Positions 47,218 through 55,581 of a stretch of 61,042 nt of DNA are shown here, in pieces (the stretch's first letter is position 1; the number at the start of each line of letters is the position of its first letter). Under the pieces are notes generated by a model. The model did not search any database. It saw only the letters and a list, made by a program, of their open reading frames with translations, and was not told where the DNA came from. The stretch is from Candidatus Neomicrothrix sp. UBA2983 (GTDB taxonomy: Bacteria; Actinomycetota; Acidimicrobiia; Acidimicrobiales; MedAcidi-G1). The stretch covers positions 1 to 61,042 of the forward strand of contig DEAL01000035.1 in NCBI GenBank assembly GCA_002346745.1, written 5' to 3'. The position numbers and the translations under genes were made by a program.

Positions 47218-47657
47218 CGTGCGAGCAGCGTCGCGACGGCCTCGACCGCCAGGCGGTAGCCCTCGGCGCCGAGGCCGGCGATCGTGCCGTCGGCCACCGG
47301 TGCCACAACCGACGTGTGGCGCCACGGCTCGCGGGCCGCCGGGGTCGACAGGTGCACCTCGACCACCGGCCCCTCGAAGGCGGCCAGAGCGTCGTGGACG
47401 GACCAGGCGTAGTGGGTGAGGGCACCCAGATTGACGAGGATCGCCGAACAACGGCCCCGCGCCCCGTGGACGGCGTCGACCAACTCGCCTTCGTGGTTGG
47501 ACTGCACGTGCTCGACGTCCAGGCCCTGGGCGGCGGCGGCCGCCTCGACGACCGCCAGGTGGTCGTCGAGGGTGTCGTGGCCGTACACCTCCGGCTGACG
47601 CTCGCCGAGCAGGTTGAGGTTCGGTCCCGAGAGGACCAGCAGGATCCCGTTCGCCAT
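47214..47657 (-). CDS. aroQ: 3-dehydroquinate dehydratase, type II
   Basis: Third step of the shikimate pathway. The 147-residue product has GPNLNLLGERQPEVYG with the catalytic Arg and Tyr, then LVNLGALTHYAWSVHDAL and VVEVHLSTPAAREPWRHTSVVAPVA. Two positions differ from the common form (NPGA becomes NLGA, HLSN becomes HLST) but the catalytic residues are kept. ATG at 47657 with 30 bases to aroB. Confidence 0.94.
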   Translation of the reverse strand: MANGILLVLSGPNLNLLGERQPEVYGHDTLDDHLAVVEAAAAAQGLDVEHVQSNHEGELVDAVHGARGRCSAILVNLGALTHYAWSVHDALAAFEGPVVEVHLSTPAAREPWRHTSVVAPVADGTIAGLGAEGYRLAVEAVATLLAR

Positions 47658-47687
47658 CGTCGTCTCCAGTTCCTCGTCCCCTGCCCG

Positions 47688-48692
47688 TCAGCGTGCGCTG
47701 GCGAGCGTGTCGGCCACCAGTGCCCCGTCGACACCGGACACCACCTCGACGCCCGAGGGACCGTCGAGGGCGAACGTCAGGCCGTCGACGGCCTTCTTGT
47801 CACGGCCCATGGCGGCCAGCAACTCGCCGTCCACGGCGTCGTCGGGGATGCGGCCGGGCAGGCCGTAGCCGGTGACGATCCGCCGGTGCTCGGCGACCCG
47901 CTCGTCGTCGATGCGCCCCAATGCCCGCCCCAACTCGGCGGCGTAGACGAGGCCGATGGCCACGGCCTCGCCGTGGCGCAGCCCGTAGCCGCCCGTCGTC
48001 TCGAGGGCGTGGCCCAGCGTGTGCCCGTAGTTGAGCACCGCCCGGCGGCCCGACTCCCGTTCGTCGGCGGCCACGACCTCAGCCTTGATCTCGACGCAGC
48101 GGGCTATCCGGGCCTCGAGGTCGAGGGCCTCGAGGTCGCCGCCACCGATGAAGTGGTACTTGGCCATCTCTCCCAGGCCGCAGCGCATCTCGGCCTCGGG
48201 CAGCGTGTCGAGCGCGGCGGTATCGCACAGCACCGCCGAGGGCTGCCAGAAGGCGCCGACCAGGTTCTTGCCCTCCGGGAGGTTGACGCCCGTCTTGCCG
48301 CCGATGGCGGCGTCGATCTGGGCCAGCAGCGAGGTCGCCACGTGCACCACGGGGAGGCCCCGGTGGTAGGAGGCGGCGGCGAAGCCGGCCACGTCGGTGA
48401 CCACGCCCCCGCCCACGCCGACGACGACGTCGCCGCGCGTCAGCCCCCACGCGGCGAAGGCCCGGCAGAGGTCCTCGATGGTCGCCAGCGACTTGGCGGG
48501 CTCACCGTCGCCGATCGGGAACACCCGCTGCTCGATCCCGGTTTCGACCTCGAGGCCGATGCCGGCCTGGGTCACGATGGCCGCACGGCGGACGCCGGCC
48601 GGCAGCACGTCGGCCAAGTGGGCCGAGGCATCCGGCCCGACCAGAACCGGATAGGAGCGGTCGCCCGCCAGCGGGACGTCGACGCGGATCAC
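47688..48692 (-). CDS. aroB: 3-dehydroquinate synthase
   Basis: NAD- and zinc-dependent cyclase making 3-dehydroquinate. The 334-residue product has VVGVGGGVVTDVAGFAA (NAD loop), GGKTGVNLPEGKNLVGAF, the zinc ligands in LNYGHTLGHALE and RHGEAVAIG, and GRDKKAVDG near the end. It overlaps aroK by 4 bases. It is slightly shorter than the E. coli enzyme (362), mainly at the ends. Confidence 0.96.
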   Translation of the reverse strand: MIRVDVPLAGDRSYPVLVGPDASAHLADVLPAGVRRAAIVTQAGIGLEVETGIEQRVFPIGDGEPAKSLATIEDLCRAFAAWGLTRGDVVVGVGGGVVTDVAGFAAASYHRGLPVVHVATSLLAQIDAAIGGKTGVNLPEGKNLVGAFWQPSAVLCDTAALDTLPEAEMRCGLGEMAKYHFIGGGDLEALDLEARIARCVEIKAEVVAADERESGRRAVLNYGHTLGHALETTGGYGLRHGEAVAIGLVYAAELGRALGRIDDERVAEHRRIVTGYGLPGRIPDDAVDGELLAAMGRDKKAVDGLTFALDGPSGVEVVSGVDGALVADTLASAR

Positions 48693-49249
48693 GACGGCGC
48701 CGCACTTCTGCCGGCGGGGCCCTCGAGTCGCTCGAGCCAGGCCACCACCTCGTCGGCGACCTGATCGGGCGTGGCGGCATCGGTGTCGAGCACGAGGTCG
48801 GCGGCGGCCTCGTACAGCGGTGAACGCTCAGCGTCCAGGCGCCGCAGCACCTCGACCGGCGAGCCGCCCTCGAGCAGCGGCCGTCCGGTGCCGTCGCCCA
48901 CCCGTGCCGCGGCCGTCTCGGGCGTGGCCCGCAGCCACACCACACGGGCACGGGCCGCCAGGGCCTCACGGTTGGCGGGCCGGCGCAGCACGCCACCGCC
49001 GGTGGAGAGCACCACGGGCTCAGCCAGTTCTAGGGCCCGTCCGAGGCTGGACTGCTCGGCATCCCGGAAGCCGTCCTCACCCGACTCGGCGAAGACCACG
49101 CCGATGCTCCGTCCCGTGTCGGCCTGGATCCAGCGGTCCAGGTCGACGTGCCGGCGCCGGCACCGTTCGGCCACGAGGGCGCCCACGACCGTCTTGCCGG
49201 CGCCCATGCCGCCGACGAGCGCGAGATGCGGTCGGTCCTGTCCGGTCAT
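48689..49249 (-). CDS. aroK: shikimate kinase
   Basis: Phosphorylates shikimate. The 186-residue product has the P-loop VGGMGAGKT (about 13-21), the shikimate-binding HVDLDRWI and FRDAEQ, STGGGVLRR, and the lid arginine in DGTGRPLLEGG. ATG at 49249. Normally aroC stands just upstream in actinobacteria; here the upstream gene is a broken prepilin peptidase and aroC is absent from the window. Confidence 0.95.
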   Translation of the reverse strand: MTGQDRPHLALVGGMGAGKTVVGALVAERCRRRHVDLDRWIQADTGRSIGVVFAESGEDGFRDAEQSSLGRALELAEPVVLSTGGGVLRRPANREALAARARVVWLRATPETAAARVGDGTGRPLLEGGSPVEVLRRLDAERSPLYEAAADLVLDTDAATPDQVADEVVAWLERLEGPAGRSAAPS

Positions 49250-49299
49250 GGGCTCAGGCTAGCGACGAGCCGCGGGTCGCCCGGGGGAATAGCGGGCAG

Positions 49300-49761
49300 T
49301 CACGCCTCGACGACTCCCACGAGGAGGGCGGCGAGGAGCAGTCCCGGCCCGAACGGCAGGGGCGTCGAGCCCAGGCGTCCCCGGCGTGCCACCGTCCCGC
49401 CGACCACGGTCACGAGGGCGGCGGCGGCGAGCAGCAGGACGAGGCCGCCGACCAGGCCGTCCCCCGTCGACCAGCCCACCTGCCATCCCAGCGGAACCGC
49501 CAGCCGGACGTCGCCACCACCCAGCGATCGGGGCGACGACAGGTGCACCACGAGGAACAGGGCGGCCATGAGGGCGGTCCCGGCAGCCGCCTAGGCCAAC
49601 AACGCGAGGGGTTCGCCACCCGCCACTGCCAGGAGGTGCAGCACCACGAGTCCGAGGCCGAACGCCCGGACCTGCGGGGCTGGTAGCCGTCCCGTCCGCA
49701 GGTCCGCCGATGACAAGGCTGCCGCCCAGCCGGCCAACCAGACCAGCGCAGCGACCTGCAC
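49300..49761 (-). pseudogene. prepilin peptidase (A24) gene interrupted by an in-frame TAG
   Basis: A 154-codon frame from about GTG 49761 is interrupted once, by TAG at 49593-49591; the frame continues unchanged after it. The first part holds ALSSADLRTGRLPAP and the second SLGGGDVRLAVPLGW, the two aspartate motifs of short A24 prepilin peptidases, with membrane segments in both parts. A restart at ATG 49569 is possible, but neither half alone has both catalytic aspartates. This could be a real mutation, a sequencing error, or read-through. It sits between aroE and aroK, a place where actinobacteria often carry this gene. Confidence 0.75.
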
Positions 49762-49774
49762 GGGAGACGGGAGG

Positions 49775-50641
49775 TCAGTCGGCCGAGCGCCCGGCGAGGG
49801 CCGAGCGGGCGGCGGCTTCCATGGCCGACACCGGCGCCTCCTCCCCCGTCCAGAGGGTGAAGGCACGGGCGGCCTGGAACAGGAGCATCGAGAGGCCTCC
49901 GTGGGCCTCGATCCCGCGGGCGCGCAGCGCCGCCAACCACGACGTCTCCGGGGGGTGGTAGATCAGGTCGACGGCGACCTGCCCGTTGCGGAGGAGGTCC
50001 GGGGCGATGGGGACACCGTCGTCCGACCCCATGCCGATCGGGGTGGCGTTGACCACGACGTCCGCCGACTCGGCTGCCGCCGCGGCGTCTGCGAGGGACA
50101 CCGCCCGCCCGACCGGGCCGGCGAGAGCGGCGGCCGTCGACGCACGCTCGACCGTCCGGTTCGCCACCACGACCTCGGCGGCGCCGGCAGTTCCACAGGC
50201 CTCGACAACGGCGCGGGCGGCCCCGCCGGCGCCGAGCACGAGGAGGCGTCGCCCAGCGACGTCGATGCCGGCGTCGTGGGCCAGGCCGTCGAGGAAGCCA
50301 CCACCGTCGGTGTTGTGGCCGACCAGGCGGTCACCATCGGGGACCAGGCAGTTCACCGCACCGAGGCGGGCGGCGGCGTCGGTCAGCTCGTCTGCCAGCC
50401 GAGCCGCAGCGTCCTTGTGCGGCATGGTCACCGACAGGCCCCCGATGCCCCGTTCCCGCAGGCCGTCGAGCGCCCGACCCAGTTCACCCTCGGCCACCTC
50501 GAAGGCGGCGAAGGTCCAGTCCAGGCCGAGTTCGGCGAAGGCGGCGTTGTGGAGGATCGGCGACAGGGAATGGGCGATCGGCGAGCCGACCACGCCGGCC
50601 AGCCGGGTGGCGCCACCCGTCGCGTGCGGATCGTCAGCCAC
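49775..50641 (-). CDS. aroE: shikimate dehydrogenase
   Basis: NADPH-dependent reduction of 3-dehydroshikimate. The 288-residue product has VVGSPIAHSLSPILHN (substrate site), SVTMPHKDAA with the catalytic Lys, GHNTDGGGF (Asp partner), the dinucleotide loop LVLGAGGAARAV and an NRT segment (VVVANRTVERA) for NADPH. GTG at 50641 overlaps mltG by 8 bases. Confidence 0.95.
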   Translation of the reverse strand: MADDPHATGGATRLAGVVGSPIAHSLSPILHNAAFAELGLDWTFAAFEVAEGELGRALDGLRERGIGGLSVTMPHKDAAARLADELTDAAARLGAVNCLVPDGDRLVGHNTDGGGFLDGLAHDAGIDVAGRRLLVLGAGGAARAVVEACGTAGAAEVVVANRTVERASTAAALAGPVGRAVSLADAAAAAESADVVVNATPIGMGSDDGVPIAPDLLRNGQVAVDLIYHPPETSWLAALRARGIEAHGGLSMLLFQAARAFTLWTGEEAPVSAMEAAARSALAGRSAD

Positions 50642-52124
50642 AACCCAGATCCTTCTCGATGCAGACCTGCTTGGCGCGCTCGAATTCGTCGGCGGTGACG
50701 GCGAACGTGTGGGCGCCGGCGACGCCGTCCTCGTCGGTGCGGACGTAGTACATCCAGTCGCCGTCCACCGGGTGCAGTGCCGCCTCCAGGGACGCCCGTC
50801 CCGGGTTGGCGATCGGCGTCGGTGGCAGACCCCGCACCGCCCGGGTGTTCCACAGCGACTCGGAGGCCAGGTCCTCGGACGTCAGCGGCTCGCCGGCGGT
50901 CTTGCCGACGGCGTAGCGGGTCGAGGCGTCGATGCCCAGCAGCCAGCCCTGCTCGATGCGGTTGTGAATGACCCGACTGATCCGGGCCCGGTCGGCGTCG
51001 ATGAGGGCCTCCTCCTCGATCAGGGAGGCCAGGACGACAACCTCGTAGGGGTTCAGGCCCAGGTCGCCGGACCGGGCGACTAGGTCCAGCTCGTCGACCA
51101 CCCGCACGAACTGGCGGTGCATCCTGGTGACCAGGTCCAACTCGTCGCCCAGCGACTCCTCTGCCAGCTGGTACGTGTCCGGGAACAGAAGGCCCTCGAC
51201 CAGCAGGTAGGGCAGGTCCTCGGGATAGTGCTCCCACTCGAGGCGCTCGCTGATGAGCGCCGCCCGCAGTTCGTCGCCGTCGAAGGCCGGCATCTGGTCG
51301 AGCAGCCGGTCGACGGTCTGGGTGAGGGTGAGGCCCTCGGGCACCATCACCGTGATGACCTCCTCGGGCAGGGGCCCCTCGTTGAGGCGGTCGACGGCGG
51401 CCTGGAACTCGAGGTGCTCCCGCAGGATGTACTCGCCCGCCTGGAACTCGTAGGCCACGCCGACCGGACACTCGATCAGCCACCGCAACGCCGACGGGCA
51501 GCGCATCCACTGCCGGAACATGGCCGGGTTGTCGATGACGTCGGCAGCGCCGAGGGCCACGGCCACGTCGTTGGTGCTCCAACCCTCCTCGATCACGAAG
51601 CGGACGTCGTCCCCGAAGAGGCGGTCGGGGCGCATCTGGTCGTCAGCCCAGTCGTGGATCCAGCGGTAGCCCACGACAAAGGCCAGCAGGATGGCGAGGA
51701 CGACGAGGCCCCAGCGTGGCAGCGGTCCCCAGGTGGACCGGTGCCGCACCCACCGCACGTCGGGGCGCGGGTCCTCCCCCACCCCGAACACCGTGTCCTC
51801 GTCGGTCTCGTCGAAGACCGAGGGTCCCCACACCACCGCCTCGCCGACGGCCTCCTCGGAGGGCACGAACGGCACGCCCGACGGTGGTGTCGACGGGTCC
51901 AGCGGCTGGAAGGGCTCGGTGGGCGGTGCCGCCTCGGGCGCTGCCGGCGGCACCGCGGCCCCGGCCACCCGGGACCCGATCGTGGCCGACGACCGGCCCC
52001 CCGGGACGAGGTCCGCCGACGACCGCGGCCGCTCCGTGGGCTCGGGGCCCTCGGTGGGCTCGGAGCCCTCAGTGGGCTCGGGGCCCTCAGTGGACTCGGG
52101 GCCCTCGGTGGTGTCCTCAGGCAT
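50634..52124 (-). CDS. mltG: endolytic murein transglycosylase MltG
   Basis: Membrane-anchored lytic enzyme that cuts new glycan strands. The 496-residue product has a long N-terminal cytoplasmic region rich in Pro/Glu/Thr with EGPEPT repeats, one membrane helix (WGLVVLAILLAFVVGYRWI, about 156-174), a LysM-like portion, and the YceG domain with VEGLLFPDTY, the catalytic ASLIEEEA and RVIHNRIEQG, then PTPIANPGRASLEAALHP. ATG at 52124 overlaps ruvX by 8 bases. It works on the same wall as the penicillin-binding protein at 2223. Confidence 0.93.
   Translation of the reverse strand: MPEDTTEGPESTEGPEPTEGSEPTEGPEPTERPRSSADLVPGGRSSATIGSRVAGAAVPPAAPEAAPPTEPFQPLDPSTPPSGVPFVPSEEAVGEAVVWGPSVFDETDEDTVFGVGEDPRPDVRWVRHRSTWGPLPRWGLVVLAILLAFVVGYRWIHDWADDQMRPDRLFGDDVRFVIEEGWSTNDVAVALGAADVIDNPAMFRQWMRCPSALRWLIECPVGVAYEFQAGEYILREHLEFQAAVDRLNEGPLPEEVITVMVPEGLTLTQTVDRLLDQMPAFDGDELRAALISERLEWEHYPEDLPYLLVEGLLFPDTYQLAEESLGDELDLVTRMHRQFVRVVDELDLVARSGDLGLNPYEVVVLASLIEEEALIDADRARISRVIHNRIEQGWLLGIDASTRYAVGKTAGEPLTSEDLASESLWNTRAVRGLPPTPIANPGRASLEAALHPVDGDWMYYVRTDEDGVAGAHTFAVTADEFERAKQVCIEKDLGCG
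52036..52111 (-). repeat. 18-base tandem repeat in the mltG 5' region
   Basis: Four units of GTGGGCTCGGGGCCCTCG with single-base differences plus four bases (units at 52036, 52054, 52072 and 52090). They code the repeated Glu-Gly-Pro-Glu-Pro-Thr in the cytoplasmic tail; frame is preserved on copy-number change. Confidence 0.85.
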
Positions 52125-52548
52125 CGTCCACACCGGCCCGGCGCCCGTCCAGCCACGACTGCAGCAGGACGGCGGCCGCCACCTGGTCGACGACGCGCCG
52201 CTGGGCCCGTTCGTCGAGACCCGCCTCACGGAGTTGCTGGGTGGCGGTCAAGGTCGTGAGCCGTTCGTCGTGCGTCTCGACGGGCACGTCGAGGAGTGCC
52301 GCCAGGTCACTGGACTCCGCCAGCATCTCCTCGGCGGCGGGGCCGGTGCCGCCGTCCAGCGAGTAGGGCACGCCGACGACGACGACCTCGGCCTCCCACT
52401 CCCGCGCCAGGCCGACGATCGCCCGGTGGTCCCGGGCACGGTCGCCGGTGCGGTAGAGCACGTCTGCCGGGGTTGCCAGGCGACCGTCGGGGTCGCTGAC
52501 CGCGACGCCGATGCGCTTGGCTCCCAGGTCCAGGCCGAGGGCTCGCAC
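52117..52548 (-). CDS. ruvX: RuvX/YqgF-type Holliday junction resolvase homologue
   Basis: A 143-residue RNase H-fold protein: LGLDLGAKRIGVAVSDPDG (catalytic Asp), VVVGVPYSLDGGTGPAA, ETHDERLTTLTA (Glu) and DQVAAAVLLQSWLDGR (Asp). The family is implicated in pre-16S rRNA processing and junction cleavage. It lies between alaS (10 bases) and mltG, the standard alaS-ruvX-mltG-aroE order. Confidence 0.93.
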   Translation of the reverse strand: MRALGLDLGAKRIGVAVSDPDGRLATPADVLYRTGDRARDHRAIVGLAREWEAEVVVVGVPYSLDGGTGPAAEEMLAESSDLAALLDVPVETHDERLTTLTATQQLREAGLDERAQRRVVDQVAAAVLLQSWLDGRRAGVDDA

Positions 52549-52558
52549 GCCGTCCGGC

Positions 52559-55132
52559 TCAGCCGGCGGCGGCGCGCGCCTGCTCGAGCGCCTCGTCGAG
52601 GTGCTCGGGCGCCCGCCCGCCGATCATGGTCAGGTCGCTGTTGGGGCGGCCCCCGCCGCCGATGGTCGAGGCGGCCTCGGCGACCAGCTCCCCGGCGTCC
52701 AGCCCGCTCCCGGGGTCGACGACCGACACCAGCGCCGCGCCCCCGCCCTCCGGGGCGGTGCCGAGGACGACGGCGCGCACACCGTCATGGTCGCGGATGG
52801 CCAGGGCGAGTTCACGAAGGCCGTCCCGGTCGATGCCGTCGATGCGGCGCACCACCAGTCCGTCCTCGGCCTCCGCCACGAGCTCGTCGACCCGACCCAG
52901 GGCGGCCTGACGGCGCAGGGCGGCGATCTCGCGCCGCAACTCCTTGCCCTCCGAGACCCGCTTGCGGATGCCGTCCAGAACGTCGTCGACCGGGACCCCG
53001 ACCAGGTCGGCGGCCTCGGCCAGCGTTCCCTCGGCGGAGCGCAGCCGGCCGATGGCGGCGTCGCCGGTGACCGCCTCCAGGCGGCGGATGTTGGAGCCGA
53101 TCGACCCCTCGGTGACGATCTTCAGGAGGCCGATGTCGCCCAGAGCCGAGACGTGGGTGCCGCCACAGAGTTCGATCGAGTTCGGGCCTGCCCGGAGCAC
53201 CCGGACGGTGTCGCCGTACTTGTCGCCGAAGAAGGCGATGGCGCCGAGGGCTTCGGCCTCCTCCTTGGTCGTCTCGAAGTGGTCGCAGGCGGCGTTTGCG
53301 AGGACCTCGGCGTTGACGAGGTCCTCGATCTCGACGACCTGCCCGTCGGTGAGTCCCTCGTAGTGGCTGAAGTCGAACCGCAGCCGGTCGGGGCCGACCC
53401 AGGAGCCCTGCTGCTTGACATGGTCGCCCAGCACCAGCCGCAGCGCCCAGTGCAGGATGTGCGTCCCGGTGTGGTTGCGGCGGATGGCGGATCGCCGCCC
53501 GGCATCGATCGAGGCCCTGACCGTCTGGCCCACCTCGACGGTGCCGTCCACGACCTCGATGCGGTGGGCGTGCAGCCCGTCGAGGGCGAGCGTCGTGTCG
53601 AGGACGCGCAGCGTCCCGGTCGACGACTCGACCATCCCGGTGTCGCCGACCTGGCCACCGGCCTCGGCATAGAAGGGCGTGCGGTCGAGGACCAGTACCT
53701 CGTCGTCGAGGTGGAGTACCTCGGCGTCGCTCTCGTCGACGGCACGTCCGACGAACTCGGTGGGGCCGTGGGCCTCGAGGACGTGGCGCAGGTCGCCGGT
53801 ACCGCCTGCCCCGGCCGCCTCCTTCCGTGCAGCCTTGGCCCGTGCACGCTGTTCGGCCATGGCGGCTCGGAAGCCGTCCAGGTCGACACCGACGCCCCGC
53901 TCGACGGTGATCTCCTCGGTGAGCTCGAGGGGGAAGCCGTAGGTGTCGTGGAGCTTGAACGCCACCTCGCCGTCGAGGATGCCGCCCTCCGAGAGGCCGT
54001 CGAGGGCGGTGTCGAGGATGGCGGAACCGGCACGGAGGGTCTCGCGGAACCGCTGCTCCTCGCGGTCGAGCACCCCGCGCACGAAGTCGTGGTCGCGGAC
54101 GAGCTCGGGGTAGTCGTCGCCCATGATCTCGACGAGGGCGTCGACCAGCCTCGGCATGATCGGGTCCTCGACGCCGAGCAGCCAGGCATGGCGGACGGCC
54201 CGGCGGATGATGCGCCGCAGGACGTAGCCCCGGTCCTCGTTGCTGGGGAACACGCCGTCGCCGATGAGGAAGGCCGACGACCGGATGTGGTCGGCAAGGA
54301 TGCGCTGTGACACGTCGGTGCGCTCGTCCGAGCCGGGCTCCACGCCGCTGATCTCGGCGATGGTCGACAGCAGCCGGTCGAACTCGTCGGTCTCCCACAC
54401 CGAGTCGACCCCTTGAAGCACCGAGAGGATCCGTTCGAGCCCGGCGCCGGTGTCGATGGAGGGCTTGGGGAGGGGCGTCATCGAGCCGTCGTCGTGCTGC
54501 TCGAACTGCATGAACACGAGGTTCCAGATCTCGATGAACCGCTCGTCGTCGCCGTGGGCGGGACCGCCGTCGTCGCCGAACTTAGGACCCTTGTCCCAGA
54601 AGATCTCGGAGCAGGGACCGCACGGGCCGGTGTCGGCCATCCGCCAGTAGTTGTCCTCGTCGAGGCGCTGGATGCGCTCGGCGGGAACGCCCACCTCGTC
54701 GCGCCAGATGGCCTCGGCCTCGTCGTCGCTGACGTGCACCGTGATCCAGAGCCGGTCGGGATCGAGGCCAAGGCGTTGGGTGACGAAGTCCCAGGCGAAG
54801 GCGCAGGCCTCGGACTTGAAGTAGTCGCCGAAGCTGAAGTTGCCCATCATCTCGAAGAACGTGAGGTGCCGACTGGTGCGGCCCACCTCGTCGAGGTCGT
54901 TGTGCTTGCCCCCGGCCCGGACGCACTTCTGCACGGTCACCGCCCGGTCCCACGGCGCCTGTTGTTCGCCGACGAAGTAGGGCTTGAAGGGCACCATGCC
55001 GGCCACGGTGAAGAGCAGCGATGCGTCGTGCGGGATGAGGCTGGCCGAGGCCTCGTGGTGGTGGCCGTGGCCGGCGAAGAAGTCGACGAACGACCGGCGG
55101 ACGCCGCGTGCGGTGGCGAGTTGTTCGGACAT
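52559..55132 (-). CDS. alaS: alanyl-tRNA synthetase
   Basis: Class II synthetase of 857 residues. The order is a catalytic core (FFAGHGHHHEASASLIP at the start, RHLTFFEMMGNFSFGDYFK), tRNA recognition domain, editing domain (RNHTGTHILHWALR and the zinc-type CGGTH), and C-Ala (about 720-857). The four editing-site metal ligands look intact. ATG at 55132; no close ribosome-binding site. TAGACT at 55199-55204 on the minus strand could be the -10, giving a leader of about 60 bases. Confidence 0.96.
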   Translation of the reverse strand: MSEQLATARGVRRSFVDFFAGHGHHHEASASLIPHDASLLFTVAGMVPFKPYFVGEQQAPWDRAVTVQKCVRAGGKHNDLDEVGRTSRHLTFFEMMGNFSFGDYFKSEACAFAWDFVTQRLGLDPDRLWITVHVSDDEAEAIWRDEVGVPAERIQRLDEDNYWRMADTGPCGPCSEIFWDKGPKFGDDGGPAHGDDERFIEIWNLVFMQFEQHDDGSMTPLPKPSIDTGAGLERILSVLQGVDSVWETDEFDRLLSTIAEISGVEPGSDERTDVSQRILADHIRSSAFLIGDGVFPSNEDRGYVLRRIIRRAVRHAWLLGVEDPIMPRLVDALVEIMGDDYPELVRDHDFVRGVLDREEQRFRETLRAGSAILDTALDGLSEGGILDGEVAFKLHDTYGFPLELTEEITVERGVGVDLDGFRAAMAEQRARAKAARKEAAGAGGTGDLRHVLEAHGPTEFVGRAVDESDAEVLHLDDEVLVLDRTPFYAEAGGQVGDTGMVESSTGTLRVLDTTLALDGLHAHRIEVVDGTVEVGQTVRASIDAGRRSAIRRNHTGTHILHWALRLVLGDHVKQQGSWVGPDRLRFDFSHYEGLTDGQVVEIEDLVNAEVLANAACDHFETTKEEAEALGAIAFFGDKYGDTVRVLRAGPNSIELCGGTHVSALGDIGLLKIVTEGSIGSNIRRLEAVTGDAAIGRLRSAEGTLAEAADLVGVPVDDVLDGIRKRVSEGKELRREIAALRRQAALGRVDELVAEAEDGLVVRRIDGIDRDGLRELALAIRDHDGVRAVVLGTAPEGGGAALVSVVDPGSGLDAGELVAEAASTIGGGGRPNSDLTMIGGRAPEHLDEALEQARAAAG

Positions 55133-55198
55133 GGTCGGGTCGGAGGTCCTCGGCGGAAAAGGGGCAGGAGCAGGGGTCGGGGGGACTGCTGCCCGGTC

Positions 55199-55204
55199 AG
55201 TCTA
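55199..55204 (-). promoter_or_regulatory. candidate -10 upstream of alaS
   Basis: TAGACT on the minus strand, the standard actinobacterial rRNA-type -10, about 66 bases before the alaS ATG. No convincing -35 is present. No T-box signature is seen in the leader. Confidence 0.35.
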
Positions 55205-55239
55205 CCGGTGGGCCCTTCCCGGCTCGGTTCGCGTTCGCG

Positions 55240-55581
55240 TCAGCCGCCCCGGCCACGGGCCCGCAGTCGGGCAACCATCCCCACGAGGCGCACCAGCGGC
55301 GACGACGACAGCGTCGCCGCCGTCTCGATCGTCGAACCGATCCGCCCGGCCGACTCGCGAAGGCCGTCGGCGGTGTCGAGCAGGTTCTCGACCCGGTCGA
55401 GGTCGTCGGTGGCCCGCTCGACCATCCGGTGCATGTCGGCGAGGAGCGGCACCGCCTCCCGGCGCAGCTCGTCGACGGCGGCGTGCAGTTCGCGCAGCAT
55501 CCGGGTGAGGCGCAGCGCCAGCACCACGAATACCGCGAGTACCGCCGCGCCGACGAGGACGGCAACCCAGCCGGCGCTCAC
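55240..55581 (-). CDS. DUF948-like membrane protein
   Basis: A 113-residue protein with one N-terminal membrane helix (AGWVAVLVGAAVLAVFVVLAL) followed by a long coiled-coil-like stretch (LTRMLRELHAAVDELRREAVPLLADMHRMVE...), as in DUF948 proteins of unknown function. GTG at 55581 overlaps the rarA stop (GTGA). The C-terminus is basic (ARLRARGRGG). Often found next to alaS in actinobacteria. Confidence 0.82.
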   Translation of the reverse strand: MSAGWVAVLVGAAVLAVFVVLALRLTRMLRELHAAVDELRREAVPLLADMHRMVERATDDLDRVENLLDTADGLRESAGRIGSTIETAATLSSSPLVRLVGMVARLRARGRGG

